In this document: piece after piece, positions 1 through 8,064 of the stretch
Position numbering within the stretch: position 1 is the stretch's first letter
Layout of the letters: each line of letters begins with the position of its first letter
Assembly (NCBI GenBank): GCA_016938035.1
Contig: JAFGVK010000012.1
Span: forward strand, 1-45,818
Origin: Deltaproteobacteria bacterium
GTDB taxonomy: Bacteria > Myxococcota_A > UBA796 > GCA-2862545
Direction: 5' to 3'
Length of the DNA stretch: 45,818 nt
Position numbers and translations under genes: made by a program
Notes under the pieces: model-generated
The model's input: only the letters and a program-made list of their open reading frames with translations
What the model was told of the DNA's origin: nothing
Database searches by the model: none

Positions 1-2910
1 AACAGGCGCCATGTCTTCATCCGCTCCGGGCAGCGAGGAGGGGAGCAGGACGCTGAACGCGGTCCCTACGCCCACCTCAGAGGTGAGCAGCATCGCCCCT
101 GTGTGACTCTGCACGATCCCGGCCACCGCCGCAAGGCCCAGCCCCCGCCCGGTGGCCTTGGTGGTGTAGAAGGGGTCGAGGATCGACGCCATGACCTGTG
201 GCTGCATCCCCTCGCCCTGATCCCGCACCTCCAGCACCGCGACCGGACCGGTCCAGGGCTCCAGCCGGGGCTGGATGGGATCGAGGGCGAGTATCGGGTG
301 GTGCGCGTCCACGGTGTAGGTCCGCACCCAGACCGTCCCGCCCCCCTTGGGGAGCGCCTCGGCCGCGTTGGTCACCAGGTTCAGCACCACCTGACGCAGC
401 TGTGTGATGTCCCCCTCCACCCACACCGGCTGGAGGTCCAGCTCCAGCCTCGCGGCGCGGGTGATCGACGATCGGGCCAGGTCCACCATCTCCCGCGTCA
501 CCGCGGCGAGGTCGATGAGCTGGCTCTGCAGCTTGCCCTGCCCCACATAGGCCAACAGCTGGCGGGTCAGCTCCGCCGCCCTGGTGGCGGCGTGGCGGAT
601 CTCCTCAGCGAGCACCCTGGGCTCCTCCCCCGGTGCCAGGCTCTCGGCCAGGATGTCGGCGTTGCCGAGCATCCCGACCAGCAGGTTGTTGAAGTCATGC
701 GCCACCCCCCCCGCGAGCACGGTCAGGCTCTCGCTCTTCTGGGCCTGGTGGACGCGCCGCTCCAGCGCGAGCCGCTCGTCCTGTTGCCTGAGCTGCTTCT
801 CCAGGTCGACGCTGGTCTCGACGACCCAGCGGACCTCGCCCTCTCGTCCGAAGACTGGCGACAGCGTCACCTCCATCGGCACCATCCTCCCGTCCGGCGC
901 GAGGTGCTGGTGGACGGAGGTCACGGGGATCCGGTCTCGCACCACCTGGTGCAGCGGGCAGGGGTGCTCCAGCGCGCAGGGGGCGTCGCTCCCGTGGCCC
1001 AGGGCGTGGCAGGTGAGCGCCTCGGGGGCCCGCCCGTCCCTCAGACCCCTGTTGGCGAAGACCACGCGGTAGCTGGAGGGGTCGATCACCATCACCGTCG
1101 CGGGGATCGCCTCGACAAGCTGCCCGAGGAAGGCCTGCGACTCCTGTAGCGCCTGCTGCGCCTCGATCTGGTCGGTGATGTCGTAGACGAAGCCGTCGTA
1201 GGTCTGCGGGCGTCCGTCCACGTCGCGGTTGACACGGGTGTAGTCATGGATCCAACGCACCGCGCCGTCCGGGCGCACCACCCGGTAGTCTTGGGTGAAA
1301 TCCACCCGCCCCTCCGCGGTGTACGTCTGCACCTCACGCGCCACCCGCTCCACGTCCTCCGGATGGACCAGGTCGGCGTACCTGCAGCGGCCAGAGACCA
1401 GGTCGGCGGACTCGACCCCCAGCAGGTCCAACACATTGATGGAGGCGTAGGCCACAGGCCAGCCCTCCGCCGCGGCCCAACGGAGCGCGACGACCGGCCC
1501 GTGGTCGTGGAGCCGCACCAGCCCCTGCATCGCGTAGAGCAGGGAGGAGTGCAGCTCCTCCAACACCCCCGCGATCCGCGTGGGCCTGCCCTCTTCGTCG
1601 CGCTGCACGACGCTGGCCCTCGACCCCACCCAGCGCCAGGTACCTGTCTTGGTCTTCACCCTGTGGTCGATGTAGAAGCTCGCCCCCTGGTCCGTGAACA
1701 GGGCCCGGTACAGGCGCGACAGGCGGTGTACGTCCTCGGGGTGCAGGACGCCCTGCAGGGCGGTGAGGGGGTCGGCGAGCGCCTCGCGGGACAGGCCGAG
1801 GATGTCGACCACCCTGTCCGAGGCGTACACCTCCAGGGCGACAGGGTCCCAGCTCCAGACCCCCAGGCCCCCCCCACGCAGGCCCAATTCCGCGTGCATC
1901 ATGACGATCTGCTGGTCGTCAAGCGGCGTGAGCTCCCCCTCCAGGCGCAGCACTGCGCCGTCCTCGCCGCGCACCGCCTCCCAGGTGCAGCGGGCGTACA
2001 CCCACCCCCGCCCTTCGCTCCGCACCTTGCCATAGGCGAGGCCATGATCCCGCTCCCCTCGCGCGGCCAGCCGAAGGGTCCCCCGCGCGTGGGAGCAGAG
2101 GCGTGCCAGAAAATCCTCCCCAGTGGACTGGAAGAGCCTGCTGCCTCCGTCCAGCAGCTCGTTGAGTGCCCCTGTGCCCAACACCACGCCTGCCCCTAGC
2201 GACCACACCCAGCGCGCCTCTTGGGGCTCTCGGGGAACACCTTGGCCAGCCAGCACCTCGTCGAGGCGCGCCCGCGCCGCGTCCCGCGCGCGATGTGCCG
2301 CCAGCAGCAGCCACACCAGCCCGCCCCCACCCAGCAGCCCCACCATCCAGAAGGAGCCCATCCCCAGCAGCAGGGCCCCGAACACCGTACCCTTGGGGGG
2401 CAGCACCTGGGTGGTGCGCGCCTCCAGGTAGGCGACCCCGAACAGGTCTCCGTCCATGACGGCAGCGTCGCGGTGACAGGCGTGGCAAGACGGCTCCATC
2501 GGCAGGGGGTGGGCGACGCGGACCCACTCGTCTCCCGCGACCATGACCGTGTCGGTCACCATCGGCCGACCCCGCGCCAGCTCGGCCTGCGCCGCCCGCT
2601 GCCACCCCTCTAGCTCGGGCGCGTCGACCCGACGGAACAGGGTCTTGCCGTAGCTGGGGTTGATCTGCAGGTGGATGAAGAAGCGGTTGGCCCCGCTGTC
2701 CAGGCTCTGGCTGCGCTCTGCCAGCCGCAGCCGGAGGTTGGACTCCTGCACCACGTGCGCGTGGAGGATGCGCTCCGAGTACTCGGTGCGCAGGTTGAGC
2801 ACCTGCTGGTAGGCCAGCAGGAAGAAGAAGACCGAGGCGCCGCTCCACAGGGCAGACCACGCCGCATAGGCGAGTGGTGAGCTGCGGCGCTGGTCAGTGT
2901 CTCCAAGCAT
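1..2910 (-). CDS. c-heme and multi-PAS sensor histidine kinase (3' end beyond left edge)
   Basis: The frame opens at an ATG at 2910 and stays open to base 1, giving 970 residues with no stop, so the C-terminus lies outside the window. A membrane helix (about residues 14-36) leads into an extracytoplasmic domain holding one CxxCH heme c motif (C142, C145, H146), then a second membrane helix (about 174-204). Three to four PAS-like segments follow (about 230-710); the last carries a Cys-rich stretch ending PCALEHPCPL, a pattern seen in some redox-type PAS domains. The kinase core has the H-box AGGVAHDFNNLL with H738, an N-box (NLVTNAAEAL), DQGEGM and GRGLGLA. It probably senses a redox or gaseous signal through heme c (inference from the motif and topology). 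The ATP-binding domain ends near residue 960, so a receiver domain could follow. The ribosome site before ATG is weak, so the start is not certain. Confidence 0.85.
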   Translation of the reverse strand, partial: MLGDTDQRRSSPLAYAAWSALWSGASVFFFLLAYQQVLNLRTEYSERILHAHVVQESNLRLRLAERSQSLDSGANRFFIHLQINPSYGKTLFRRVDAPELEGWQRAAQAELARGRPMVTDTVMVAGDEWVRVAHPLPMEPSCHACHRDAAVMDGDLFGVAYLEARTTQVLPPKGTVFGALLLGMGSFWMVGLLGGGGLVWLLLAAHRARDAARARLDEVLAGQGVPREPQEARWVWSLGAGVVLGTGALNELLDGGSRLFQSTGEDFLARLCSHARGTLRLAARGERDHGLAYGKVRSEGRGWVYARCTWEAVRGEDGAVLRLEGELTPLDDQQIVMMHAELGLRGGGLGVWSWDPVALEVYASDRVVDILGLSREALADPLTALQGVLHPEDVHRLSRLYRALFTDQGASFYIDHRVKTKTGTWRWVGSRASVVQRDEEGRPTRIAGVLEELHSSLLYAMQGLVRLHDHGPVVALRWAAAEGWPVAYASINVLDLLGVESADLVSGRCRYADLVHPEDVERVAREVQTYTAEGRVDFTQDYRVVRPDGAVRWIHDYTRVNRDVDGRPQTYDGFVYDITDQIEAQQALQESQAFLGQLVEAIPATVMVIDPSSYRVVFANRGLRDGRAPEALTCHALGHGSDAPCALEHPCPLHQVVRDRIPVTSVHQHLAPDGRMVPMEVTLSPVFGREGEVRWVVETSVDLEKQLRQQDERLALERRVHQAQKSESLTVLAGGVAHDFNNLLVGMLGNADILAESLAPGEEPRVLAEEIRHAATRAAELTRQLLAYVGQGKLQSQLIDLAAVTREMVDLARSSITRAARLELDLQPVWVEGDITQLRQVVLNLVTNAAEALPKGGGTVWVRTYTVDAHHPILALDPIQPRLEPWTGPVAVLEVRDQGEGMQPQVMASILDPFYTTKATGRGLGLAAVAGIVQSHTGAMLLTSEVGVGTAFSVLLPSSLPGADEDMAPV

Positions 2911-3054
2911 GGTCAAGGCTACCCCATTCTCGTGAGCGTCGGGGCGTCTACCGGGGTGAGGGAGTGTAGGCTTGCCTGAGAGGGGCGTGGAACAGCCGCT
3001 CCCCCCGGAGGCGCCGGCGCCCTGTCGCCCCTCCCGCTGGGGACCGTTGACTGG

Positions 3055-4812
3055 TCAGCGCCTCGCTGCCGCTGAGTGGGACGGAGCGCAGCCGGCGGTG
3101 TCGATCAGCCCCCGGAAGAAGCTCCTGGCGCTGGCGGCTAGCGAGCGGACCCTGTAGCCCCCCTCCTGCACCACCAGGGTTGGGACGCCCAGCGCGCCGA
3201 TCCGGCGGCCGTTCGCCTGGAAGTCGGCGGCGCGCAGGGTGAAGGAGCCGGTGGGGTCGTCGCGTGCGGTGTCAAAGCCCAGGCTGAGGACAAGGTACGA
3301 GGGGCGGAAGCGCCGGATCCGCGCCAAGGCCTCGTCGAGCGCCTCCAGGTAGGCCGGACCGTCCAGTCCCTCCCGCTGCGGCAGGTTGAGGTTGTAGCCC
3401 TGGCCCTCACCCTCACCCCGCTCGTCCTCGAAGCCGCTGAAGTAGGGGTAGGTGACCCTCGGCGTCCCGTGGATCGACACCGTCAGCACGTCGGCGCGGT
3501 GGTAGAAGATGTCCTGCGTGCCGTTGCCGTGGTGATAGTCCACGTCGAGCACCGCCACCCTGCCGTAGGCGCTCAGGTGGTGCGCGGCCACCGCCGCGGA
3601 GTTGAAGTAGCAGAAGCCGCCGAAGACCTTGCGCTCTGCGTGGTGCCCCGGCGGACGGACCAGCGCGTAGGCCAGCCTCCGCCCCTCAAGCAGCGCGTCG
3701 GCACCGCCCAGGGCGCAGTCTACCGCCCCTCGTGCGGCGAGGTAGGCGTTGCGGTTGAGAGGGGTGAAGGTGTCGATGCAGAAATAGCCCGCCCGCAGGG
3801 GGAGCTCCTTTGGGGGGCGCGTGGTGTTCCGAACCGGGAAGACGTAGGGGTAGACCGACTTGCCCTCAGGCAGCGAGAGGCAGGCCTCGTGGAGGTAGTC
3901 GACGAGCTGGCGGTCGTGGACCGCCCGGATGGGCGCGTCCGAGACGTGGAGCGGGGGCCGACGCTCGAACCAGCCGGTGGGCTCTAGCCCCTTGAGGATC
4001 GCTGAGATCCGCACCGGTGACTCCACGTAGCCCCGCTCGCGGATGTGGTGGATGTCGTGCTTCTCGTTCACGAAGAGCGGGATCCTGAGGTCCCGGAGCG
4101 GCGCTGAGGCCACCTTGTCCGGCTGGTAGCGCGGCGGCCGCAGGGCCACGGGGTCCTCGGTGAAGGAGCTGAGCACCAGGGCGTTGTACTCCGGGGAGCA
4201 GAGGCCTCTGTACTTTCGATCCAGGATGGCGCGGACCGCCGCCACCGCCCGCGCCTTGGGGAGCGGCGCGGGGGAGCCCAGCAGGTCCACCACCAGGTAG
4301 GGAGGGTCGCTGCTGTCGGGGGTGACCGGGGTCTCGTAGGCGGTGTTGGCGACAGGGCGCGCGCCCCAGCGCTCGTAGAAGCGCAGCCTCGCGGCGTTCT
4401 GCGCCCGGATCTCCGGATGGGGCGACAGGGTGGGGTCATCGGGGAGGCACTCGAAATAGAGGGCGTCGGCACCCAGCGCTCGGGCCTCCTCCCGGACCCG
4501 CTCGTACAGCGCCCCACCCACGCCCCCGCTGGTGCCGTGCGCGGCGGAGGCGACGTAGTCCAGGAAGGCGAAGCGCAGCTCCGGCTCGTGGAACACCATC
4601 GCGAAGCCCTTGATGCGCTGCTTTCCGTCCTCAGCGACGAAGAGGGTGGCCCGAAACCCGAAGCGCATGGGGTTGAGGAGCTGTTGGGGGACCTTCTCCA
4701 CGTCCTCGGGGGGGAGGTCGGGGAACTGGGCGCGCAGGATCTCCTGCACCTGGCGGATGGCCTCCTGGTTGGCGGACGCTACCGGATCGACGACCTTGCG
4801 GATGCGGAACAT
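3055..4812 (-). CDS. GNAT acetyltransferase fused to a histone-deacetylase/acetylpolyamine-amidohydrolase domain
   Basis: A 585-residue fusion. Residues 1-175 resemble a GNAT acetyltransferase, with a core ...VGGALYERVREEARALGADALYFE-type strand and helix. Residues about 245-575 form a class II deacetylase-like domain: RPPGHHA (386-392), DVDYHHGNGTQ (423-433) supplying likely zinc ligands D425 and H427, a third ligand D514 in LGFDTARDD, and the late EGGY motif with the transition-state tyrosine (Y553). Such domains remove acetyl groups from lysines or polyamines; the substrate here cannot be told from sequence. Having an acetyl-adding and an acetyl-removing domain in one chain suggests a reversible acetylation enzyme, or a GNAT domain reused for recognition (inference). 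It stands alone, separated by 144 bases from the kinase gene downstream. All deacetylase catalytic residues look intact. Confidence 0.88.
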   Translation of the reverse strand: MFRIRKVVDPVASANQEAIRQVQEILRAQFPDLPPEDVEKVPQQLLNPMRFGFRATLFVAEDGKQRIKGFAMVFHEPELRFAFLDYVASAAHGTSGGVGGALYERVREEARALGADALYFECLPDDPTLSPHPEIRAQNAARLRFYERWGARPVANTAYETPVTPDSSDPPYLVVDLLGSPAPLPKARAVAAVRAILDRKYRGLCSPEYNALVLSSFTEDPVALRPPRYQPDKVASAPLRDLRIPLFVNEKHDIHHIRERGYVESPVRISAILKGLEPTGWFERRPPLHVSDAPIRAVHDRQLVDYLHEACLSLPEGKSVYPYVFPVRNTTRPPKELPLRAGYFCIDTFTPLNRNAYLAARGAVDCALGGADALLEGRRLAYALVRPPGHHAERKVFGGFCYFNSAAVAAHHLSAYGRVAVLDVDYHHGNGTQDIFYHRADVLTVSIHGTPRVTYPYFSGFEDERGEGEGQGYNLNLPQREGLDGPAYLEALDEALARIRRFRPSYLVLSLGFDTARDDPTGSFTLRAADFQANGRRIGALGVPTLVVQEGGYRVRSLAASARSFFRGLIDTAGCAPSHSAAARR

Positions 4813-4981
4813 GGGGCCCCCACGCGGCGCGGGGCACGCCGATGGCCACGGCTATCTCCCGTGGCGCCTCAGGGACAGGAGGCAGCACGCGCAACGCGCG
4901 GGGCCTGTCGCGAAATGTCACCGCGCTGAATCTCCAACTGGAGCGACCGTCGTACCCGGCAACCAACCGCCGGAGCTCACC

Positions 4982-5542
4982 ATGACCCGCCTCGCCGCCC
5001 TCGCCCTCACCGCCCTCCTCGCTCTCGCCGCCGCCCCCGCAGCGCAGGCCGCGGTCTCCCGCGCCGATATCGATCGCGCCAGCTACTCCGGCGACCTCAC
5101 GGGCTACGAGCGCAGCGCGCTCCTCGACGAGCTGGAGCGCTTCCAGCACGCCGAGCGCGTCGCCCTCCGCGACCGCTACCTCGACCGCTGGGAGCGCCGC
5201 GAGCTGCACGAGCTCGGTGTCCGCTTGGACCGGTCCTTCTTCGAGCTGACCCACAACCGCGAGCGGGTCCACTACTACAGCGGCTACACAGAGGTCGCGT
5301 GGCACGCGCGCCCCGTGCCTCCCCCTCCCTCCTACCACTACAGCCCCAGCCCCAGCCACAGCCCCAGCCACGGCTCCAGTCCCCACTCCAGCCACGGCTC
5401 CAGCCACGGCTCCAGCCACGGCTCCAGCCACGGCTCCAGCCACGGCTCCAGCCACGACTACAGCCACGACTCCAGCCACGGTGGCGAGGGACGGGACCAG
5501 AACAGCGGTCGGGACGGGCAGGGACACGAGCGGGCGCGGTAG
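4982..5542 (+). CDS. Secreted protein with Ser/His-rich tandem repeats
   Basis: A 186-residue protein. The ATG at 4982 is chosen because it begins a clear signal peptide (about residues 1-22, Leu/Ala core ending AQAA) and has GGAG six bases upstream; a longer frame starting at 4610 would run into the neighbouring divergent gene. The mature part begins with a charged, helical region rich in Arg and Glu (about 25-100), then a Pro/Ser stretch, then repeated SHGS units and a charged tail. The repeat region is rich in His, which could bind zinc, nickel or copper, but no family is recognised. The gene diverges from the GNAT-deacetylase fusion and is followed by a strong hairpin at 5563. Confidence 0.75.
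   Translation: MTRLAALALTALLALAAAPAAQAAVSRADIDRASYSGDLTGYERSALLDELERFQHAERVALRDRYLDRWERRELHELGVRLDRSFFELTHNRERVHYYSGYTEVAWHARPVPPPPSYHYSPSPSHSPSHGSSPHSSHGSSHGSSHGSSHGSSHGSSHDYSHDSSHGGEGRDQNSGRDGQGHERAR
5390..5482 (+). repeat. 12-bp coding minisatellite (SHGS-type units)
   Basis: Near-perfect head-to-tail copies of a 12-base unit, CCACGGCTCCAG, encode His-Gly-Ser-Ser. There are about five clean copies, bordered by copies in which Gly-Ser becomes Asp-Tyr or Asp-Ser. The near identity of the units suggests recent expansion by slippage, so copy number may differ between strains. Confidence 0.9.
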
Positions 5543-5562
5543 CCCGAGGGGCGGTCGTCAGG

Positions 5563-5595
5563 CAGCGGCCGCGAGGCCGCGCCTCGGGGCCGCTG
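5563..5595 (+). terminator. Strong hairpin after the Ser/His-repeat gene
   Basis: An 8-bp outer stem (CAGCGGCC 5563-5570 with GGCCGCTG 5588-5595) encloses a 6-bp inner stem (CGAGGC 5572-5577 with GCCTCG 5581-5586) and a three-base loop, 20 bases after the stop codon. There is no clear U-tract. The rest of 5543-5825 is GC-rich with no credible gene. Confidence 0.6.
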
Positions 5596-5825
5596 GCCTC
5601 GTGTCAGACCCCGAGGTGCTGGCTGCCGAGGCCGTTTGCGGCACCGGGCCCCAGCCGGCCAGTCTCACAGGAAGAGCTGGCCGTGATCATCGCTTGCCGC
5701 CCCCTCTCCCCCTGCGTGATCGGGCGCGACCCCCAGGCCAGAGGGCCCCCCGCGTGATGTCGGCTGGCCGGAGGCGCCCTCACCGCGCGGGGCATCGGGC
5801 GATCCTTGACGCGGGCGCGGCGTCG

Positions 5826-6581
5826 CTAGGTGTGGAGCGGCAGCAGCCCGGCGATGTCCCCTGGGGTCGCGCCGCAGCAGCCCCCCACCCCGCACAGGCC
5901 CGGGAGCTCCCGCGCCCAGGCAGGGTCGGCGCCGGTGCCCTGAGGGCGGAGCAGCAGCGGCAGCCCGGGGGGCAGCGCCCGGGCCAGCTCCGCCATCTGC
6001 TGGGCGCCCAGCGAACAGTTGAGGCCCACCGCCTGGGCGCCGGCGTCGGCCAGGCGCGAGAGGGCCTCCCCCAGCGGCTCACCGCTGTAGGCCCTCCCTC
6101 CCGTGGTGCGGGGGGTGAGAGAGACCCACACCGGCACCCCGGCCCCCAGGCCCCGCAGCAGGTCTAGCGCCGCCAGCGCCTCGTCGAGGGAGGTCTGGGT
6201 CTCCAGGTGGAGCAGGTCCGCCCCCGCCTGCAGGTAGGCCAGGCCCTGATCTCTATGGGCGCTGAGCCCCGCCGCCGGACCCTCCCCGCCAGCCCCCCAC
6301 GCCCCGGTGGGCGCGAGCGAGCCCGCTACCACGCTGGGTCCCGCCCTGCGGGCGAGGCGCACGGCCCGCGCAGCGAGCTCCGCGCAGGCCTGAGGCCCCA
6401 GGCCGAGCTGGGCGGGCGTCGCGCCAAAGCCGTTGGCGTGCAGCACCTGGGCGCCCGCGTCGAGGTAGGCGCGGTGGAGCGCCACCACCTCCTCCGGGTG
6501 CGACAGGGTCCACCACGGCGAGGGTACCCCGAGGGGGAGCCCCGCCGCCTGCAGCCCGGTCCCCATCGGGCCGTCGAGCAC
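5826..6581 (-). CDS. Homocysteine S-methyltransferase family protein
   Basis: A 251-residue protein of the homocysteine methyltransferase fold (MetH N-terminal domain, MmuM and BHMT relatives). It opens with LDGPMGTGL, matching the family's LDGAMGT signature, and carries the zinc-thiolate ligands C189 in VGLNCS and C235-C236 in GVGGCCG. The family moves a methyl group from S-methylmethionine, betaine or a folate to homocysteine; at this length with no partner domain, the donor is unknown. The start is GTG at 6581 without a strong ribosome site, 29 bases after the small Cys-rich gene, so it is probably the last gene of the kor-rnf operon. A small hairpin (GACGC...GCGTC, 5808-5824) lies right after its stop. 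Confidence 0.9.
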   Translation of the reverse strand: MLDGPMGTGLQAAGLPLGVPSPWWTLSHPEEVVALHRAYLDAGAQVLHANGFGATPAQLGLGPQACAELAARAVRLARRAGPSVVAGSLAPTGAWGAGGEGPAAGLSAHRDQGLAYLQAGADLLHLETQTSLDEALAALDLLRGLGAGVPVWVSLTPRTTGGRAYSGEPLGEALSRLADAGAQAVGLNCSLGAQQMAELARALPPGLPLLLRPQGTGADPAWARELPGLCGVGGCCGATPGDIAGLLPLHT

Positions 6582-6610
6582 CAGCGGGGGCGGAGACAGG
6601 GGAGGCCCGC

Positions 6611-6829
6611 TCAGTGGTGGTGACCGTGGCTGGCGAGGGAGCAGGTGGCGCAGGAGCCGTTCGCGCAGCCCCCCGAGCTGTTCCCCTCAGTGCTGCAGCT
6701 CTCGCCGCCGGTGGCGTGCCGCTCCACCCCTGGCTGGCCCGGGTCCACCTGGTGGATCCAGGCCTGAAACACCACCCAGGCGCTGGTGAGCAGCGCGAGG
6801 CTCAGGATGGCGACCAGGTGGGTGAACAT
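6611..6829 (-). CDS. Small Cys-rich single-pass membrane protein, possible Rnf maturation factor
   Basis: A 72-residue protein. It starts with an ATG that overlaps the rnfA stop by one base (TGATG), so it is probably translationally coupled to rnfA. One N-terminal membrane helix (about residues 3-24) is followed by a short soluble tail with four cysteines (C45, C55, C60, C63) in an ESC...GGCANGSCATC arrangement, and the chain ends in SHGHHH. The layout (one helix, then four Cys) resembles NqrM, the factor needed to mature the related Na+-NQR complex, probably by supplying iron to the NqrD/NqrE site; RnfA and RnfE are the homologues of those subunits. I see no clear sequence match to NqrM itself, so the role is inferred from architecture and position. 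Confidence 0.75.
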   Translation of the reverse strand: MFTHLVAILSLALLTSAWVVFQAWIHQVDPGQPGVERHATGGESCSTEGNSSGGCANGSCATCSLASHGHHH

Positions 6830-7413
6830 CAGTGGCTCGCGAACAGGCCGGCGAAGCCCATGAAGGCCATCGAGAGGATTCCGGCGATGAAGAAGTTCAT
6901 CGCGGTTCCCTTCACGATCTTCGGGGTGTCGGCCAGCTCGACGTCCTCGCGCAGGCCGGCCATCAGCACCAGCGCCAGGGTCAGGCCTACGCCCGCGCCC
7001 AGGGCGTAGAAGATGCCCTCGACCAAGCCGTAGCCCTTGGACACCGAGAACAGCGCCAGACCCAGGATCGCGCAGTTGGTGGTGATCAGCGGCAGGAAGA
7101 TCCCCAGCGCACGGAACAGCGACGGCGACATCTTCTTGATCACCATCTCTACGAACTGCACCGTGCTCGCGATGACCACGATGTAGGAGATCAGCTGAAG
7201 GTAGGGCGCGTGGACCAGCACGTAGGTCTCCAGGGCCCACGAGGCGATCACCGTGATCACCATCACGAAGATGTTGGCGACGCCCATCCGGAACGCGGTG
7301 CCGATCTTGGAGGAGACCCCGAAGAACGGGCACAGGCCCAGGAACAGCGAGAGGGTGAAGTTGTTGATGACCGCTGCGGAGAAGAAGATCCAGACCAGGT
7401 TCGTCAGGTTCAC
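6829..7413 (-). CDS. rnfA: Rnf complex membrane subunit RnfA
   Basis: A 194-residue integral membrane protein with six predicted helices. It has the family hallmarks LGLCPFFGVS near residue 27 and TTNCAILGLA near 112, two half-membrane segments whose cysteines hold an iron centre between RnfA and RnfE in characterised Rnf/NQR complexes. Electrons from ferredoxin cross the membrane through this pair. The start is GTG at 7413 in a GTGA overlap with the rnfE stop, indicating tight coupling. It is the last canonical rnf gene, followed by the small Cys-rich gene. Length is typical of the family. Confidence 0.96.
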   Translation of the reverse strand: MNLTNLVWIFFSAAVINNFTLSLFLGLCPFFGVSSKIGTAFRMGVANIFVMVITVIASWALETYVLVHAPYLQLISYIVVIASTVQFVEMVIKKMSPSLFRALGIFLPLITTNCAILGLALFSVSKGYGLVEGIFYALGAGVGLTLALVLMAGLREDVELADTPKIVKGTAMNFFIAGILSMAFMGFAGLFASH

Positions 7414-8060
7414 GCGGCACCCCCCTCGAGGAGCAGCTGCGCGCTGCGCTTGCGCCGCTCAGAGAGCCAGTTGAAGATCATCAGCAGGGTACCCATGGTG
7501 AGGAAACCGCCCGGGGGGAGGATCATCACCACCCAGGGCTCGAAGCCAGCGCCGAACAACGGAACGCCAAAGAAGCTCCCGTTGCCGAGCACCTCGCGGA
7601 TCGACCCCAGCATGAACAGCGCCAGGGTGAAGCCCGCAGACATACCCAGGGCATCAAGAGCCGACAGGCCCACCGAATTGCGCGAGGCGAAGGCCTCCTG
7701 CCGCCCGAGGATGATGCAGTTCACCACGATGAGGGCGATGAACGCGCCGAGCTCCTTGTAGACGGCCGGCGCCAGCGCGTGGAGGGAGTAGTCCGCCACG
7801 GTGACGAAGGTGGCGATAATGACGATGAAGGTGGTGATGCGGACCTGCTTGGGGATCCAGCTTCGCAGGAGCGAGACCAGGACCGAGGATCCCACCAACA
7901 CGAAGAAGGTGGCGCCTCCCATCGCGAGGGCGTTGATCGCCGAGTTGGTGACCGCCATCGCGGGGCAGAGCCCCAACAGCGCCACGAAGACCGGGTTCTC
8001 GCGCCAGATCCCCTTGACCAGCTCGGTAACCGCGCGCTCCCTGTCGGACTGTGCAGTCAT
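7410..8060 (-). CDS. rnfE: Rnf complex membrane subunit RnfE
   Basis: A 216-residue membrane protein paralogous to RnfA, with LLGLCPAMAVTNS near residue 30 and IVVNCIILGRQEAFA near 110 carrying the two conserved cysteines of the shared iron site. It pairs with RnfA in the membrane. The extra C-terminal basic stretch (SERRKRS) fits the RnfE branch. A good ribosome site (AAGGAGAG) lies eight bases before the ATG at 8060, and only four bases separate it from rnfG. Confidence 0.96.
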   Translation of the reverse strand: MTAQSDRERAVTELVKGIWRENPVFVALLGLCPAMAVTNSAINALAMGGATFFVLVGSSVLVSLLRSWIPKQVRITTFIVIIATFVTVADYSLHALAPAVYKELGAFIALIVVNCIILGRQEAFASRNSVGLSALDALGMSAGFTLALFMLGSIREVLGNGSFFGVPLFGAGFEPWVVMILPPGGFLTMGTLLMIFNWLSERRKRSAQLLLEGGAA

Positions 8061-8064
8061 GGGG

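Noticed and set aside
5390-5482. Short tandem repeats that might be an origin or iteron array
   Set aside because: They stay in frame within a secreted-protein gene and encode HGSS; no AT-rich region or replication gene nearby.
6830-7420. A 269-codon minus-strand frame overlapping rnfA
   Set aside because: Only its last 72 codons, after the rnfA stop, look like protein; the rest is a shadow of rnfA.
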